Notes: generated by a model from the sequence alone, not told the origin. A DNA stretch of 64,000 bases from Maribacter caenipelagi (GCF_004364175.1 NZ_SNZW01000018.1:169912-233911), one strand, 5' to 3'; counted from the first letter of the stretch, positions 9,519 to 18,740 are shown. A program made the numbers and translations.

Positions 9519-9526
9519 CAAAAATA
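9519..9526 (-). promoter_or_regulatory. Candidate -7 box (TATTTTTG) of the copper operon
   Basis: TATTTTTG on the minus strand matches the Bacteroidota -7 consensus TAnnTTTG, directly before the first operon gene. No clear -33 TTTG lies 18-21 bases upstream, so the call is weak. Confidence 0.35.
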
Positions 9527-9659
9527 CGAAATATTGAATGTTTAAGAAGCTATACTTCATTTCTTTAACTAAAATTAGCTATAAGAAAGGCCTTACAACG
9601 GATAAACCCATAAAAAACAGCACATGCCGTATACGATTTGCAATAATTTAAAGTTAAAA

Positions 9660-9711
9660 GTGTTAACACATTAACAAAACAATAAGCTTTAACAGCTTTA
9701 ACAGCTTTAAC
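9660..9711 (+). repeat. Palindrome plus three tandem 9-mers in a lipoprotein leader
   Basis: GTGTTAACAC (9660-9669) is a perfect 10-bp palindrome. It is followed by three exact head-to-tail copies of AGCTTTAAC (9685-9693, 9694-9702, 9703-9711), ending 23 bases before the start codon of the lipoprotein gene. The short repeat tract could vary in number by slippage, and the palindrome could be an operator; neither is demonstrated. The rest of the 220-base gap from 9515 shows nothing else. Confidence 0.8.
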
Positions 9712-9734
9712 ACTAACTATTAAAATTAAAAATC

Positions 9735-10832
9735 ATGAGAAAACATTTAAAATTCACATTTCTAATTTGCACTATTGCCCTATTTGTAGGTAGTTGTAGT
9801 TCTGACGACGGCTCAATCTTTGACACTCCCATACCTGATAATACGGGCGGTGAGGAAGAAGATGATTCAGAAGAGCCAGAAGTAGCAACTATTGTTTTTA
9901 ACGAAGCCGTTCCTTCTTCAAATATTACAACAGCATCAGCAAGTGGAGAAGCAGGTACCAATGTTACCGGTAGAGTTATTTTTACTTCAGACGCGACTAC
10001 GCAACGTAGAATGTATATTACCCAAAATTATTTAGGACAAGGAGAAATGCCTTTTAGTTCTTTTGATTTGGTAAGTGATGATTTAACTAAAGCTTTAAAA
10101 GCCGATGGTTCTATTGATTTAGATGGTGCTACAAAAAAGGAAATTGATTTTTCTTTTCCATTACCAGTACCAGATATTGAAAACGGAGAAATTGTTTACT
10201 CTTTTTGGACAACTACCGGTAAGGGTGATTTCAGAGACAGCGAAAAAAGATTGGCATTAGGCGTAGGTCAAATAACAGTAACCATTGGTACAGGTGCAAA
10301 CCCAGCTGCTGCAGTTAGAGAATTTACAGGCGTTAAATTATTTGCTCCGGCACAAGATGGAACAACAGAATCTTTCTTTTCCCTATTGAACGAAACCGTA
10401 TACAGAATTAATGTAGGACCTGAATTTAGAGCGTTCTGGGATTTTGGTTACTACTACGGCGCCTCTGGTGATTCAGCCGGTGACAATGCTTCTTTTGCTT
10501 CTACCGAACAATACGATGCTTCTTTTGGATTTGCTGTTGAGGGACTTGAGCCTGGTGCTGACGAAGAGAATGCGGCAACAGAAACATTAAATCAAATGTT
10601 CTTTGCTAGTTCTACAACAATAGATGCTGCTGCATTTGATGCAATCACGCTAAATGGTGAATTAAATTTTATTGCTAGCTCTGACGCTCAAAAAATCACA
10701 AACCTAAGTGTTGGTGATGTTGTAGAGTTTGTTGACAACTACGGTAAAAAAGGTTTAATAAAAATTACCGCTATTGAACCAGGTTTTAATAATAACGATT
10801 TTATTGAATTCGATGTTAAGATTCAACCATAA
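9735..10832 (+). CDS. Lipoprotein of unknown function with acidic linker
   Basis: The 365-aa protein has a lipoprotein signal with lipobox VGSC (Cys21), then a low-complexity acidic linker rich in Asp, Glu and Gly (about residues 35-50) that should place the body away from the membrane. The body is Ser/Thr/Ala/Asp-rich and predicted beta-rich, ending FIEFDVKIQP. The C-terminal KKGLIKIT segment is of a kind seen in many Bacteroidota surface lipoproteins. I do not recognise a family. It is a single gene with its own terminator just downstream and an unusual repeat leader upstream. Confidence 0.85.
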   Translation: MRKHLKFTFLICTIALFVGSCSSDDGSIFDTPIPDNTGGEEEDDSEEPEVATIVFNEAVPSSNITTASASGEAGTNVTGRVIFTSDATTQRRMYITQNYLGQGEMPFSSFDLVSDDLTKALKADGSIDLDGATKKEIDFSFPLPVPDIENGEIVYSFWTTTGKGDFRDSEKRLALGVGQITVTIGTGANPAAAVREFTGVKLFAPAQDGTTESFFSLLNETVYRINVGPEFRAFWDFGYYYGASGDSAGDNASFASTEQYDASFGFAVEGLEPGADEENAATETLNQMFFASSTTIDAAAFDAITLNGELNFIASSDAQKITNLSVGDVVEFVDNYGKKGLIKITAIEPGFNNNDFIEFDVKIQP

Positions 10833-10856
10833 TCGTAACTTATAATTTTTAGTTTT

Positions 10857-10892
10857 AAAAATGAGGATGTTTAAAAACATCCTCATTTTTTG
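10857..10892 (+). terminator. Rho-independent terminator after the lipoprotein gene
   Basis: A 12-bp inverted repeat (10861-10872 with 10875-10886; ATGAGGATGTTT / AAACATCCTCAT) is followed by a T run. The first ATG of the next open frame lies inside this hairpin, which rules that ATG out as a start. Confidence 0.9.
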
Positions 10893-10925
10893 TTTTAGCG
10901 CACACCATTACATTACAACAATATG

Positions 10926-10933
10926 TATTTTTG
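10926..10933 (+). promoter_or_regulatory. Candidate -7 box (TATTTTTG) for the GAF gene
   Basis: It matches TAnnTTTG, lies after the upstream terminator and 11 bases before the chosen ATG at 10945. No good -33 element is seen. Confidence 0.35.
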
Positions 10934-10944
10934 TAAAAAAAATT

Positions 10945-11394
10945 ATGTTCGAAGCGCTACGCCCTCAAGTAAGTTCTATTATTGATTCTAATAAAACCCC
11001 CGATGCTAAAATGCAGGATATCTGCGAGCTTTTAAAAGCAGAAGTACCGCATTATGACTGGGTAGGGTTTTATTTCAAGAATGGCGACAAGCGTGAATTA
11101 AAACTAGGTTCTTATGCCGGGGCTCCAACAGACCATACTATTATTCCCTTTGGAAAAGGTATTTGCGGTCAAGTAGCAGAAAGCAACGAGAATTTTGTTG
11201 TACCAGATGTACAAGCTCAAGACAACTACATCGCATGCAGCATCACCGTTAAATCGGAAATTGTTGTGCCATTGTTTGTTAATGGCGAAAACATAGGTCA
11301 AATAGACATCGATTCTAACACTCCCAACCCTTTTACGAAGGCAGATGAGACCTTTTTAGAATTCATAAACTTTGAGGTAGCCAAAATTCTTTAA
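10945..11394 (+). CDS. GAF-domain protein, free methionine-R-sulfoxide reductase-like
   Basis: A 149-aa single GAF domain. The family fRMsr reduces free methionine-(R)-sulfoxide with thioredoxin in the cytosol. Family marks are FGKGICGQVA (Cys74), YIACSITVKSEIVVPL (Cys98) and IGQIDIDS. The first of the three cysteines found in characterised fRMsr proteins, expected about ten residues before GICG, is absent (PTDHTIIPF there). Activity or its recycling chemistry may therefore differ, or this may be a non-catalytic GAF sensor. The start at 10945 is chosen because an earlier in-frame ATG at 10861 lies inside the preceding terminator. Confidence 0.82.
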   Translation: MFEALRPQVSSIIDSNKTPDAKMQDICELLKAEVPHYDWVGFYFKNGDKRELKLGSYAGAPTDHTIIPFGKGICGQVAESNENFVVPDVQAQDNYIACSITVKSEIVVPLFVNGENIGQIDIDSNTPNPFTKADETFLEFINFEVAKIL

Positions 11395-11446
11395 AACTTT
11401 AGTGTTTTTGTTGATAAACTAGCTCATTTTATAGCTGTAAAAAAAT

Positions 11447-11454
11447 TACTTTTG
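11447..11454 (+). promoter_or_regulatory. Candidate -7 box (TACTTTTG) of purH
   Basis: A TAnnTTTG match 32 bases before the purH ATG. The -33 element is not obvious. Confidence 0.3.
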
Positions 11455-11486
11455 CTTGCTTATTAAAAACATTTAAGCATCATACA

Positions 11487-13019
11487 ATGAGCAGTGTAAA
11501 AAAAGCGTCTTCAGCCTTAATTTCAGTTTTTCATAAAGACGGATTAGAGCCAATAGTAAAGAAATTTCAAGAATTAGGAATCACTATTTATTCCACTGGA
11601 GGAACTGAAAAATTCATCACCGATCTTGGTATCGATGTAGTTCCTGTAGAAGATGTAACTAGCTACCCATCTATTCTTGGCGGCAGAGTTAAGACCTTAC
11701 ACCCAAAAGTATTTGGCGGTATTTTAAATAGACAAGACAACGAAAGTGATGTTGCCCAATTAGCAGAATTTGAAATACCACAGATAGACATCGTTATTGT
11801 TGATTTATATCCTTTTGAAAAAACGGTTGCCAGTGGTGCTTCTGAACAAGATATCATTGAAAAGATAGATATAGGCGGAATATCCTTAATTCGTGCTGCA
11901 GCAAAAAACTTTAAGGATGTTACTTGTGTTTCTTCTATGGAAGACTATGCAGAGTTTCTTGACGTTGTTTCTGCTGACAACGGTAACATTAGCCTTGAAG
12001 ACAGAAAGCGTTTTGCCGCTAAGTCTTTTAATGTTTCTTCTAATTACGATACTGCTATATTTAACTATTTCAATAAAAACCATGAAATCGCAGCATTAAA
12101 AGTAAGCGAGACTGAAGGCAAGGTTTTACGTTATGGCGAGAACCCACACCAAAAAGGATTCTTCTTTGGGGATTTTGATGCTATGTTCTCTAAATTACAC
12201 GGTAAAGAATTATCATACAACAACCTTTTAGATGTTGATGCCGCCGTTAATTTGATGCTGGAATTTAAAAACGATGCTCCTACTTTTGCTATTCTAAAGC
12301 ATAACAATGCATGCGGATTAGCACAAAGAGAAACATTACACCAAGCTTATGTTGACGCTTTAGCCGGTGACCCTGTTTCTGCTTTTGGCGGAGTTCTTAT
12401 CAGCAATAAAGAAATTGATAAAGCTACGGCAGAAGAGATACATAAATTATTCTGCGAAGTTGTTATAGCACCTAGTTATAACGCAGAAGCTCTTGAAATT
12501 TTAAAAGGAAAGAAAAATAGAATCATCCTTATTCAAAATGAAGTTGAGATGCCAGAGATGCAAGTTAGAACTTGTTTAAACGGTATGCTTCTTCAAGAAA
12601 AAGATCATAAAACAGATACAGTCGCCGACCTTACTAATGCGACCAACACAAACCCTACCGATCAAGAATTAGAAGATTTAATTTTTGCATCTAAACTTTG
12701 TAAGCATACAAAGTCTAACACAATTGTTCTTGCTAAAAACAAACAACTTTGTGCAAGTGGTACAGGGCAGACCAGTAGAGTCGATGCTTTAAACCAGGCA
12801 ATACACAAAGCACAAACCTTTAATTTTGACCTTAAAGGAGCGGTTATGGCAAGTGATGCTTTCTTCCCTTTCCCTGATTGTGTGGAGATTGCGGACAAAG
12901 CGGGTATCACCAGTGTTATTCAACCGGGCGGATCTATAAAAGACCAATTAAGTGTTGATTATTGCAACGAACACAAAATTTCAATGGTGATGACAGGCAC
13001 ACGTCATTTCAAGCATTAA
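11487..13019 (+). CDS. purH: Bifunctional AICAR transformylase / IMP cyclohydrolase
   Basis: The 510-aa cytosolic enzyme performs the last two steps of de novo IMP synthesis: formyl transfer from 10-formyl-THF to AICAR, then ring closure. The N-terminal MGS-like cyclohydrolase domain shows STGGTEKFI, TSYPSILGGRVKTLHP and IDIGGISLIRAAAKN. The transformylase domain shows LRYGENPHQ, the Lys271-His272-Asn273 motif in LKHNNACGLA, DPVSAFGGV and SDAFFPFPD. The C-terminus (MTGTRHFKH) matches the family. Length is normal. It is transcribed apart from mreB, though only 56 bases separate them. Confidence 0.97.
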   Translation: MSSVKKASSALISVFHKDGLEPIVKKFQELGITIYSTGGTEKFITDLGIDVVPVEDVTSYPSILGGRVKTLHPKVFGGILNRQDNESDVAQLAEFEIPQIDIVIVDLYPFEKTVASGASEQDIIEKIDIGGISLIRAAAKNFKDVTCVSSMEDYAEFLDVVSADNGNISLEDRKRFAAKSFNVSSNYDTAIFNYFNKNHEIAALKVSETEGKVLRYGENPHQKGFFFGDFDAMFSKLHGKELSYNNLLDVDAAVNLMLEFKNDAPTFAILKHNNACGLAQRETLHQAYVDALAGDPVSAFGGVLISNKEIDKATAEEIHKLFCEVVIAPSYNAEALEILKGKKNRIILIQNEVEMPEMQVRTCLNGMLLQEKDHKTDTVADLTNATNTNPTDQELEDLIFASKLCKHTKSNTIVLAKNKQLCASGTGQTSRVDALNQAIHKAQTFNFDLKGAVMASDAFFPFPDCVEIADKAGITSVIQPGGSIKDQLSVDYCNEHKISMVMTGTRHFKH

Positions 13020-13025
13020 TTTCAT

Positions 13026-13033
13026 TACTTTTG
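13026..13033 (+). promoter_or_regulatory. Candidate -7 box (TACTTTTG) of the mre operon
   Basis: A TAnnTTTG match located between the purH stop and mreB, 42 bases before the mreB ATG; same octamer as before purH. No clear -33 element. Confidence 0.3.
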
Positions 13034-13075
13034 TCGATGAAATACACCCTTTTATCTAAAATTTAAATATCACAT

Positions 13076-14104
13076 ATGGGATTTTTTGATTTCTTGACCG
13101 AGGAAATAGCTATAGATTTAGGTACAGCTAACACTCTTATCATTCATAATGACAAGGTAGTTGTCGATAGCCCATCCATCGTTGCCAGAGATAGAATTAG
13201 CGGAAAAATCATTGCAGTTGGTAAAGAAGCCAACATGATGCAAGGTAAGACCCATGAGAACATAAAAACAATTAGACCATTGAAAGATGGTGTAATTGCG
13301 GATTTTGACGCATCTGAAAAGATGTTGATGATGTTCATCAAGAATATTCCTGCATTAAAGAAAAAATGGTTTCCGCCAGCATTGCGTTTGGTCATCTGTA
13401 TTCCTTCTGGTATTACTGAAGTTGAAATGCGTGCGGTAAAGGAATCCGCAGAACGTGTAAACGGTAAAGAGGTATATCTAATTCACGAACCAATGGCTGC
13501 TGCTATAGGTATCGGTTTAGATATTATGCAGCCGAAAGGTAACATGATCGTTGATATAGGTGGTGGTACTACTGAAATTGCAGTTATTGCATTAGGCGGT
13601 ATCGTTTGTGATAAATCTGTAAAGATTGCAGGTGATGTATTTACGAATGACATTATTTATTACATGCGTACACAACATAACCTATACGTTGGTGAAAGTA
13701 CTGCAGAAGCAATTAAAATTGAAATAGGTTCTGCAACTGAAGATTTACAATCTCCACCAGATGAAAAATCTGTACAGGGTCGTGATCTATTGACAGGTAA
13801 ACCAAAGCAAGTTCAAATATCTTATAGAGAAATAGCGAAGGCTTTAGATAAATCTATTCTGCGTGTTGAAGATGCGGTTATGGAAACATTATCTCAGACT
13901 CCCCCAGAATTAGCTGCCGATATTTACAACACAGGTATTTACCTTGCAGGTGGTGGTTCTATGTTACGTGGATTGGACAGAAGGTTGTCTCAAAAAACCG
14001 ACCTGCCAGTGTATATAGCAGAAGACCCGTTACGTGCCGTAGTACGTGGTACAGGTATAGCGCTTAAAAATCTAGAACGTTATAAGAGTATATTGATCAA
14101 GTAA
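13076..14104 (+). CDS. mreB: Rod-shape-determining actin homologue MreB
   Basis: The 342-aa protein is a bacterial actin that forms membrane-bound filaments guiding the elongasome. Actin-fold phosphate loops are visible: IAIDLGTANTLI near the N-terminus and MIVDIGGGTTEIAVIALGG in the middle, with the adenosine motif YLAGGGSMLRGLDRRL near the C-terminus. Length is normal. It heads the operon mreB-mreC-mreD-mrdA-rodA; a structured 174-base spacer separates it from mreC. Confidence 0.97.
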   Translation: MGFFDFLTEEIAIDLGTANTLIIHNDKVVVDSPSIVARDRISGKIIAVGKEANMMQGKTHENIKTIRPLKDGVIADFDASEKMLMMFIKNIPALKKKWFPPALRLVICIPSGITEVEMRAVKESAERVNGKEVYLIHEPMAAAIGIGLDIMQPKGNMIVDIGGGTTEIAVIALGGIVCDKSVKIAGDVFTNDIIYYMRTQHNLYVGESTAEAIKIEIGSATEDLQSPPDEKSVQGRDLLTGKPKQVQISYREIAKALDKSILRVEDAVMETLSQTPPELAADIYNTGIYLAGGGSMLRGLDRRLSQKTDLPVYIAEDPLRAVVRGTGIALKNLERYKSILIK

Positions 14105-14163
14105 GAAGCTCGACTTCAATAGGATTACCTTAGAAACTTGACAGTACAAAACCTTTAAAAAAA

Positions 14164-14261
14164 AGTTCAAGAACTATTATAAATGAAAAAAGTTAGCGCT
14201 TTTAGGAATTCCTAGAAGCAACTTGCCTAACGGCAGTTAGGTTTAAATCTCGATTAACGAG
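14164..14261 (+). promoter_or_regulatory. Series of inverted repeats in the mreB-mreC spacer
   Basis: The spacer contains AGTTC-AA-GAACT (14164-14175); an 11-bp arm pair at 14198-14219 centred on GGAATTCC with one mismatch; CCTAAC-GGCA-GTTAGG (14226-14241); and CTCG-ATTAA-CGAG (14249-14261). None has a T tract, so these do not look like a simple terminator. They may stabilise or process the transcript. Confidence 0.5.
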
Positions 14262-14278
14262 TAAAAATTCAGGGGTGA

Positions 14279-15100
14279 ATGCAACAGATTATAAATTTTC
14301 TAATTAGGTATAAGATTTTCTTACTTTACCTTTTTCTGTTATTGATTTCTTGCATTTTTACGTTTCAATCGCATTCGTACCATCAATCTAAATTTTTAAA
14401 TTCTTCCAACTATATTTCAGGAAGTATCTACACTTTTTCAGATAATGTAACTTCATATTTTGGCCTAAGGGAAGAAAACAAAAAGCTTGTTGAAGAAAAC
14501 AGAAGACTTAGAGACAAACTCTTTAATAATGTAGTTCTTTCACCTTCACTAATAGATTCTACTTCTATAGAGTACGAAGTCGTAAGAGGTCGTGTCATCA
14601 ACAACAGCTATGCTGACCAGCGAAACTACATCACCATCAATAAAGGTAAAAATGATAGTATTGTACAAGATATGGGCGTTATTACAGACAAAGGTATTTT
14701 AGGTATCGTTGAAAATACATCAGATAAATTTTCTACCGTTCAGAGTATTTTAAGTGATAAATCGAACATAAACGCAAAAATCAAAAACTCTAACCACTTT
14801 GGTTCTTTAGTTTGGGAAAACACTACAGATTATAATGTTGTTCAATTAATTGACATTCCTAGACTGGTACCACTGACCATAGGTGACACTATTGTTACGG
14901 GAGCCATGAGTAGCATCTTTCCAGAAAACATCCCAATTGGTACGATTAAAAGATTTGATTTAGATAACTCGAAAAGTTTCTATTTTATAGATGTAGAACT
15001 TTTTAATGATATGACCAATATTGGCAATATTTATATCATTAAAAATTTAAACCGTAAAGAGGTTTTAGAATTAGAAGCAGAAACAGAAACCAATGATTAA
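14279..15100 (+). CDS. mreC: Rod-shape-determining protein MreC
   Basis: The 273-aa protein is a bitopic inner-membrane protein of the elongasome that activates PBP2/RodA. It has an N-terminal transmembrane helix (about residues 13-30), a coiled-coil segment (about 65-80, EENKKLVEENRRLRDKL) and the beta-barrel domain with VVRGRVINNS, GVITDKGILGIVE and DTIVTGAMSSIFPENIPIG. It overlaps mreD by 8 bases. Confidence 0.95.
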   Translation: MQQIINFLIRYKIFLLYLFLLLISCIFTFQSHSYHQSKFLNSSNYISGSIYTFSDNVTSYFGLREENKKLVEENRRLRDKLFNNVVLSPSLIDSTSIEYEVVRGRVINNSYADQRNYITINKGKNDSIVQDMGVITDKGILGIVENTSDKFSTVQSILSDKSNINAKIKNSNHFGSLVWENTTDYNVVQLIDIPRLVPLTIGDTIVTGAMSSIFPENIPIGTIKRFDLDNSKSFYFIDVELFNDMTNIGNIYIIKNLNRKEVLELEAETETND

Positions 15101-15602
15101 TAGTACTTCATTTTTAATTGTACTCCGATTTATATTATTGGTACTATTACAGGTACTAGTATTTAATAAGCTGAATTTCTTTGGCTACATAAATCCGCTC
15201 ATATATATTCTTTTCTTGTATTGGTATCCTATCAAACAAAATAGAACTACCTTTATAATTCTATGCTTTTTCTTAGGACTATGCGTAGATATTTTTTCTG
15301 ACACACTTGCCATAAACGCAGCAGCTACCGTTACCATAGCTTATCTTCGACCAACCATTATGCGTTTTGTCTTTGGTGTCAATTATGAATTTCAAAGTTT
15401 TAAGTTAAACAACAGTACAAAGGCACAACAATTCACGTTTTTAGCGTTATTGATTATAATACATCATTTGGTATACTTCACTTTAGAAATTTTCAGCTTT
15501 TCAAACAGCTTGTTAATTTTACAAAAAACGTTAATAGTTAGTATTTCCACATTGATTTTAGGCATATTGTTCAGTACATTATTCAGCAGTAAAAAAGAAT
15601 GA
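15093..15602 (+). CDS. mreD: Rod-shape-determining protein MreD
   Basis: A 169-aa highly hydrophobic protein with about five transmembrane helices and no soluble domain. Identity rests on size, hydropathy, the segment LGLCVDIFSDTLAINAAA and its position between mreC (8-base overlap) and mrdA (4-base overlap). MreD is an integral elongasome component. Confidence 0.92.
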   Translation: MINSTSFLIVLRFILLVLLQVLVFNKLNFFGYINPLIYILFLYWYPIKQNRTTFIILCFFLGLCVDIFSDTLAINAAATVTIAYLRPTIMRFVFGVNYEFQSFKLNNSTKAQQFTFLALLIIIHHLVYFTLEIFSFSNSLLILQKTLIVSISTLILGILFSTLFSSKKE

Positions 15603-17467
15603 GAAAAATTCTTTTATCATTAATTATAGTTGTCATCGCAATTACCTTTTTGGGAAGGCTATCCTATTTGCAAATATTCAGTTTTTCTGCAGATCAACTA
15701 ACAGACGACCCTGCTATAAAAAAAATATATGATTATCCAGAACGTGGTTATATTTATGATCGTAACGGTCATCTTTTAGTTGGTAACGACCCTGCTTACG
15801 ACGTGATGGTAATCCCAAGAGAAGTTAAACCATTAGATACTTTAGAATTTTGCGGACTACTAGGAATCGAAAAAGAAAAGTTTATTGAAAAACTACGAAA
15901 AGCAAGAGTATATTCTCCTCGTCTGCCATCTGTTTTGGTACCTCAACTCTCTAAACAAGATTACGCCAAACTTCAAGAAAAAATGCGTAAGTACAAAGGG
16001 TTTTATATTCAAAAAAGATCTTTGCGCTATTACGACACCCCTAGTGCGGCAAATGTTCTAGGCTATATCAGTGAAGTCAACGAAGGTGATTTAGCAGCTA
16101 ACAAATATTACGTACAAGGTGAGCTAAAAGGTAGAACGGGAGTTGAACGCTACTACGAAGACCTGTTAAGAGGAAGAAAAGGGGTACAACATATACAAAA
16201 AGACCGTTTTAATAGAGATATTGGTCCGTATAAAGAAGGAATTCTTGACACTTTACCTGAACAGGGCAAACAAATTAGCATCACAATTGACAAAACGCTG
16301 CAAGAATATGGCGAATTGCTAATGAATGGCAAAAGAGGTGGTATTGTCGCTATTGAACCTTCAACTGGTGAAATTCTTTCCATGATTTCTGGACCGACCT
16401 ACGACCCTGCCCTATTGGTAGGAAGAGAGCGCTCTAAAAACTACACGAAACTATATAATGATACTATAGCCAACCCAACTTGGGATCGTTCTATTCACGC
16501 GCAACAACCACCTGGTTCTCCTTTTAAAACATTAAATGCACTAATCGCATTGCAAGAAGGTGCTCTAGATGAAAATACTACCATACAGTGTTACCACGGC
16601 TTCTATGTGGGCAAGAAAAAAAGAGGTTGTCACTGTGGTGGTGGTTTACGAAATTTGAATAAAGGAATATCGCAATCATGCAATGCTTATTTTGCGGGAG
16701 CATTCAGAAAAATTTATGAAAAGTTCGATACTACTGATGAAGCTATGGATGTGTGGGAAAAACACATGAAAAGCTTTGGTCTGGGTGACTATTTGGGTTA
16801 CGACCTACCATTCGGACAAAAAGGACGTATACCTAACAAAGAATATTACGATAAATGGTACGGAGATAATAGATGGAGTTCTTCTTATATCATCTCAAAT
16901 TCTATTGGACAAGGTGAAATATTAGCTACACCGGTACAGCTAGCGAATATGACGGCCGCAATTGCCAATAGAGGTCATTATTTTACTCCGCATATCTTAA
17001 AGAAAATAGAAGGTAAAGATATCACCGAACCAAAATTTACAGAGGCTAAACACACTACGATAGCCCCAAAACATTTTGAACCAGTAGTACAAGGTATGGC
17101 CGATGTTTATGTAAGTGGTACAGCAAGATGGTTACAAATTCCTGGTATTGAAGTTGCCGGAAAAACAGGTACCGCCGAAAACTTTACTAAAATAGATGGC
17201 GTACGTACACAATTGACAGACCACTCGGTATTTGTAGCATTCGCACCAGTCGATGACCCTAAAATTGCGATAGCGGTATATATAGAAAATGGATATTTTG
17301 GATCTAGATACGCTGGTCATATCGCCACATTAATGATCGAAAAATACCTTAAAGGTGAAATCACCTTAAAGACCCTTGAAAAAAGAATGCTAGAAAAAAC
17401 CTTAGAAGCAGAATACGCGAAACCCTACAGCGGGGAGGAGTTTAAAATAAACGAGCGTGTCTGGTAG
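15599..17467 (+). CDS. mrdA: Penicillin-binding protein 2 (peptidoglycan transpeptidase)
   Basis: The 622-aa elongation-specific class B PBP cross-links peptidoglycan in the periplasm together with RodA. It has an N-terminal membrane anchor, a pedestal domain with ERGYIYDRNGHLLVGN, and a transpeptidase domain with all three active-site motifs: Ser307-xx-Lys310 in PPGSPFKTL, Ser360-Cys-Asn362, and Lys522-Thr-Gly in GKTGTAEN. Length is normal. It overlaps mreD by 4 bases and rodA by 11 bases, indicating translational coupling. Confidence 0.97.
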   Translation: MRKILLSLIIVVIAITFLGRLSYLQIFSFSADQLTDDPAIKKIYDYPERGYIYDRNGHLLVGNDPAYDVMVIPREVKPLDTLEFCGLLGIEKEKFIEKLRKARVYSPRLPSVLVPQLSKQDYAKLQEKMRKYKGFYIQKRSLRYYDTPSAANVLGYISEVNEGDLAANKYYVQGELKGRTGVERYYEDLLRGRKGVQHIQKDRFNRDIGPYKEGILDTLPEQGKQISITIDKTLQEYGELLMNGKRGGIVAIEPSTGEILSMISGPTYDPALLVGRERSKNYTKLYNDTIANPTWDRSIHAQQPPGSPFKTLNALIALQEGALDENTTIQCYHGFYVGKKKRGCHCGGGLRNLNKGISQSCNAYFAGAFRKIYEKFDTTDEAMDVWEKHMKSFGLGDYLGYDLPFGQKGRIPNKEYYDKWYGDNRWSSSYIISNSIGQGEILATPVQLANMTAAIANRGHYFTPHILKKIEGKDITEPKFTEAKHTTIAPKHFEPVVQGMADVYVSGTARWLQIPGIEVAGKTGTAENFTKIDGVRTQLTDHSVFVAFAPVDDPKIAIAVYIENGYFGSRYAGHIATLMIEKYLKGEITLKTLEKRMLEKTLEAEYAKPYSGEEFKINERVW

Positions 17468-18740
17468 AAGCATCTTAAAAAGAATTGATTGGTTAAGTGT
17501 ATTTATTTATTTTGCACTTGTTCTTATTGGCTGGATCAACATATACTCTAGCACATTCATTGATGAGCAAAGTTCAATCTTCAATATTGGCACACGTTAT
17601 GGCAAGCAATTATTTTTTATAGGTGTAAGTTTAGTTGCCATAGTAATTATACTCGCCCTTGAGGTAAACTTTTACGAACGATTTTCGAGTATCTTCTACT
17701 TACTTTCCATGGTTTCGCTTATAGGTCTATTTGTTTTTGGTAAAACAATTGCCGGTGCAACATCATGGTACGATCTTGGTTTTTTTAACCTGCAGCCCTC
17801 TGAACTTGCAAAAGTAGCTACTGCACTTGCACTCGCTAAATACCTAAGCGATATACAGACAGATATTAAACGTAGAAAAGATCAATTCTATGCACTTCTT
17901 ATCATACTTGTACCTGCCATTTTAATTATACCACAACCAGATCCTGGTAGTGCATTGGTTTTCTTTGCGATGATCTTTGTAATTTTTAGAGAAGGGCTAC
18001 CATTATATTATTTAGTGATTATATTGAGCCTGATCCTCGTATTTATCATAACCTTAATGTTTGGTACTGTTTGGCTTATAATAGGCTTGGCATTGATGAT
18101 TATACTTATTTATGCCTTAAAACGAAAATCATTAAAAATTCCAGTAGTTCCGCTAAGTCTAATTAGTGTAGCCGTAATTCTATTCTCACTTTCGGTAAAT
18201 TTTGTTTTCAATAATGTATTCGAGCAGCGCCATAGAGATCGTTTTGGCTTATGGCTTCGATTAGAAAAAGACCCTAAAAAATTAGAACAAATTAGAAAAT
18301 CTATTGGCTATAACACTTATCAATCAGAAAAAGCAATTGAATCTGGTGGTTTTTTTGGAAAAGGATTTTTAGAAGGCACACGTACTAAAGGTGATTTCGT
18401 GCCTGAACAGGACACCGACTATATTTTTAGCACTGTTGGTGAAGAATGGGGATTTTTAGGAACCGCAACTGTAATTATTCTTTTTACCGTGCTATTTCTA
18501 AGGTTAATATCTTTAGCCGAACGACAGAAAAATGCTTTTGCCAGAATGTATGGTTATGGCGTTATCTCCATTCTACTAATTCACTATTTTATTAATATAG
18601 GAATGGTAATCGGTCTACTACCTACTATCGGCATTCCACTTCCATTCTTTAGTTATGGTGGATCAGGACTCCTATTCTTTACTATTCTACTTTTTATTTT
18701 CTTGCGATTAGATACCAACAGATTGAAGGAGAGTTTCTAA
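17457..18740 (+). CDS. rodA: SEDS peptidoglycan polymerase RodA
   Basis: The 427-aa polytopic membrane protein (about ten helices) is the glycosyltransferase of the elongasome that polymerises lipid II next to PBP2. SEDS family features include FNLQPSELAKVATALALAKYL, PQPDPGSALVF, FVPEQDTDYIFSTVGEEWGF and the C-terminal GIPLPFFSYGGSG. The start is GTG at 17457, inside the end of mrdA, preceded by a GGGGAGGAG purine tract at 17431-17439. It ends in a 4-base convergent overlap with the nuclease gene. Confidence 0.96.
   Translation: MSGRSILKRIDWLSVFIYFALVLIGWINIYSSTFIDEQSSIFNIGTRYGKQLFFIGVSLVAIVIILALEVNFYERFSSIFYLLSMVSLIGLFVFGKTIAGATSWYDLGFFNLQPSELAKVATALALAKYLSDIQTDIKRRKDQFYALLIILVPAILIIPQPDPGSALVFFAMIFVIFREGLPLYYLVIILSLILVFIITLMFGTVWLIIGLALMIILIYALKRKSLKIPVVPLSLISVAVILFSLSVNFVFNNVFEQRHRDRFGLWLRLEKDPKKLEQIRKSIGYNTYQSEKAIESGGFFGKGFLEGTRTKGDFVPEQDTDYIFSTVGEEWGFLGTATVIILFTVLFLRLISLAERQKNAFARMYGYGVISILLIHYFINIGMVIGLLPTIGIPLPFFSYGGSGLLFFTILLFIFLRLDTNRLKESF

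Noticed and set aside
10861..10944. Upstream start of the GAF gene
   Set aside because: The ATG lies inside the terminator of the previous gene; the extra 28 residues are not conserved-looking and a -7 box precedes the later ATG.
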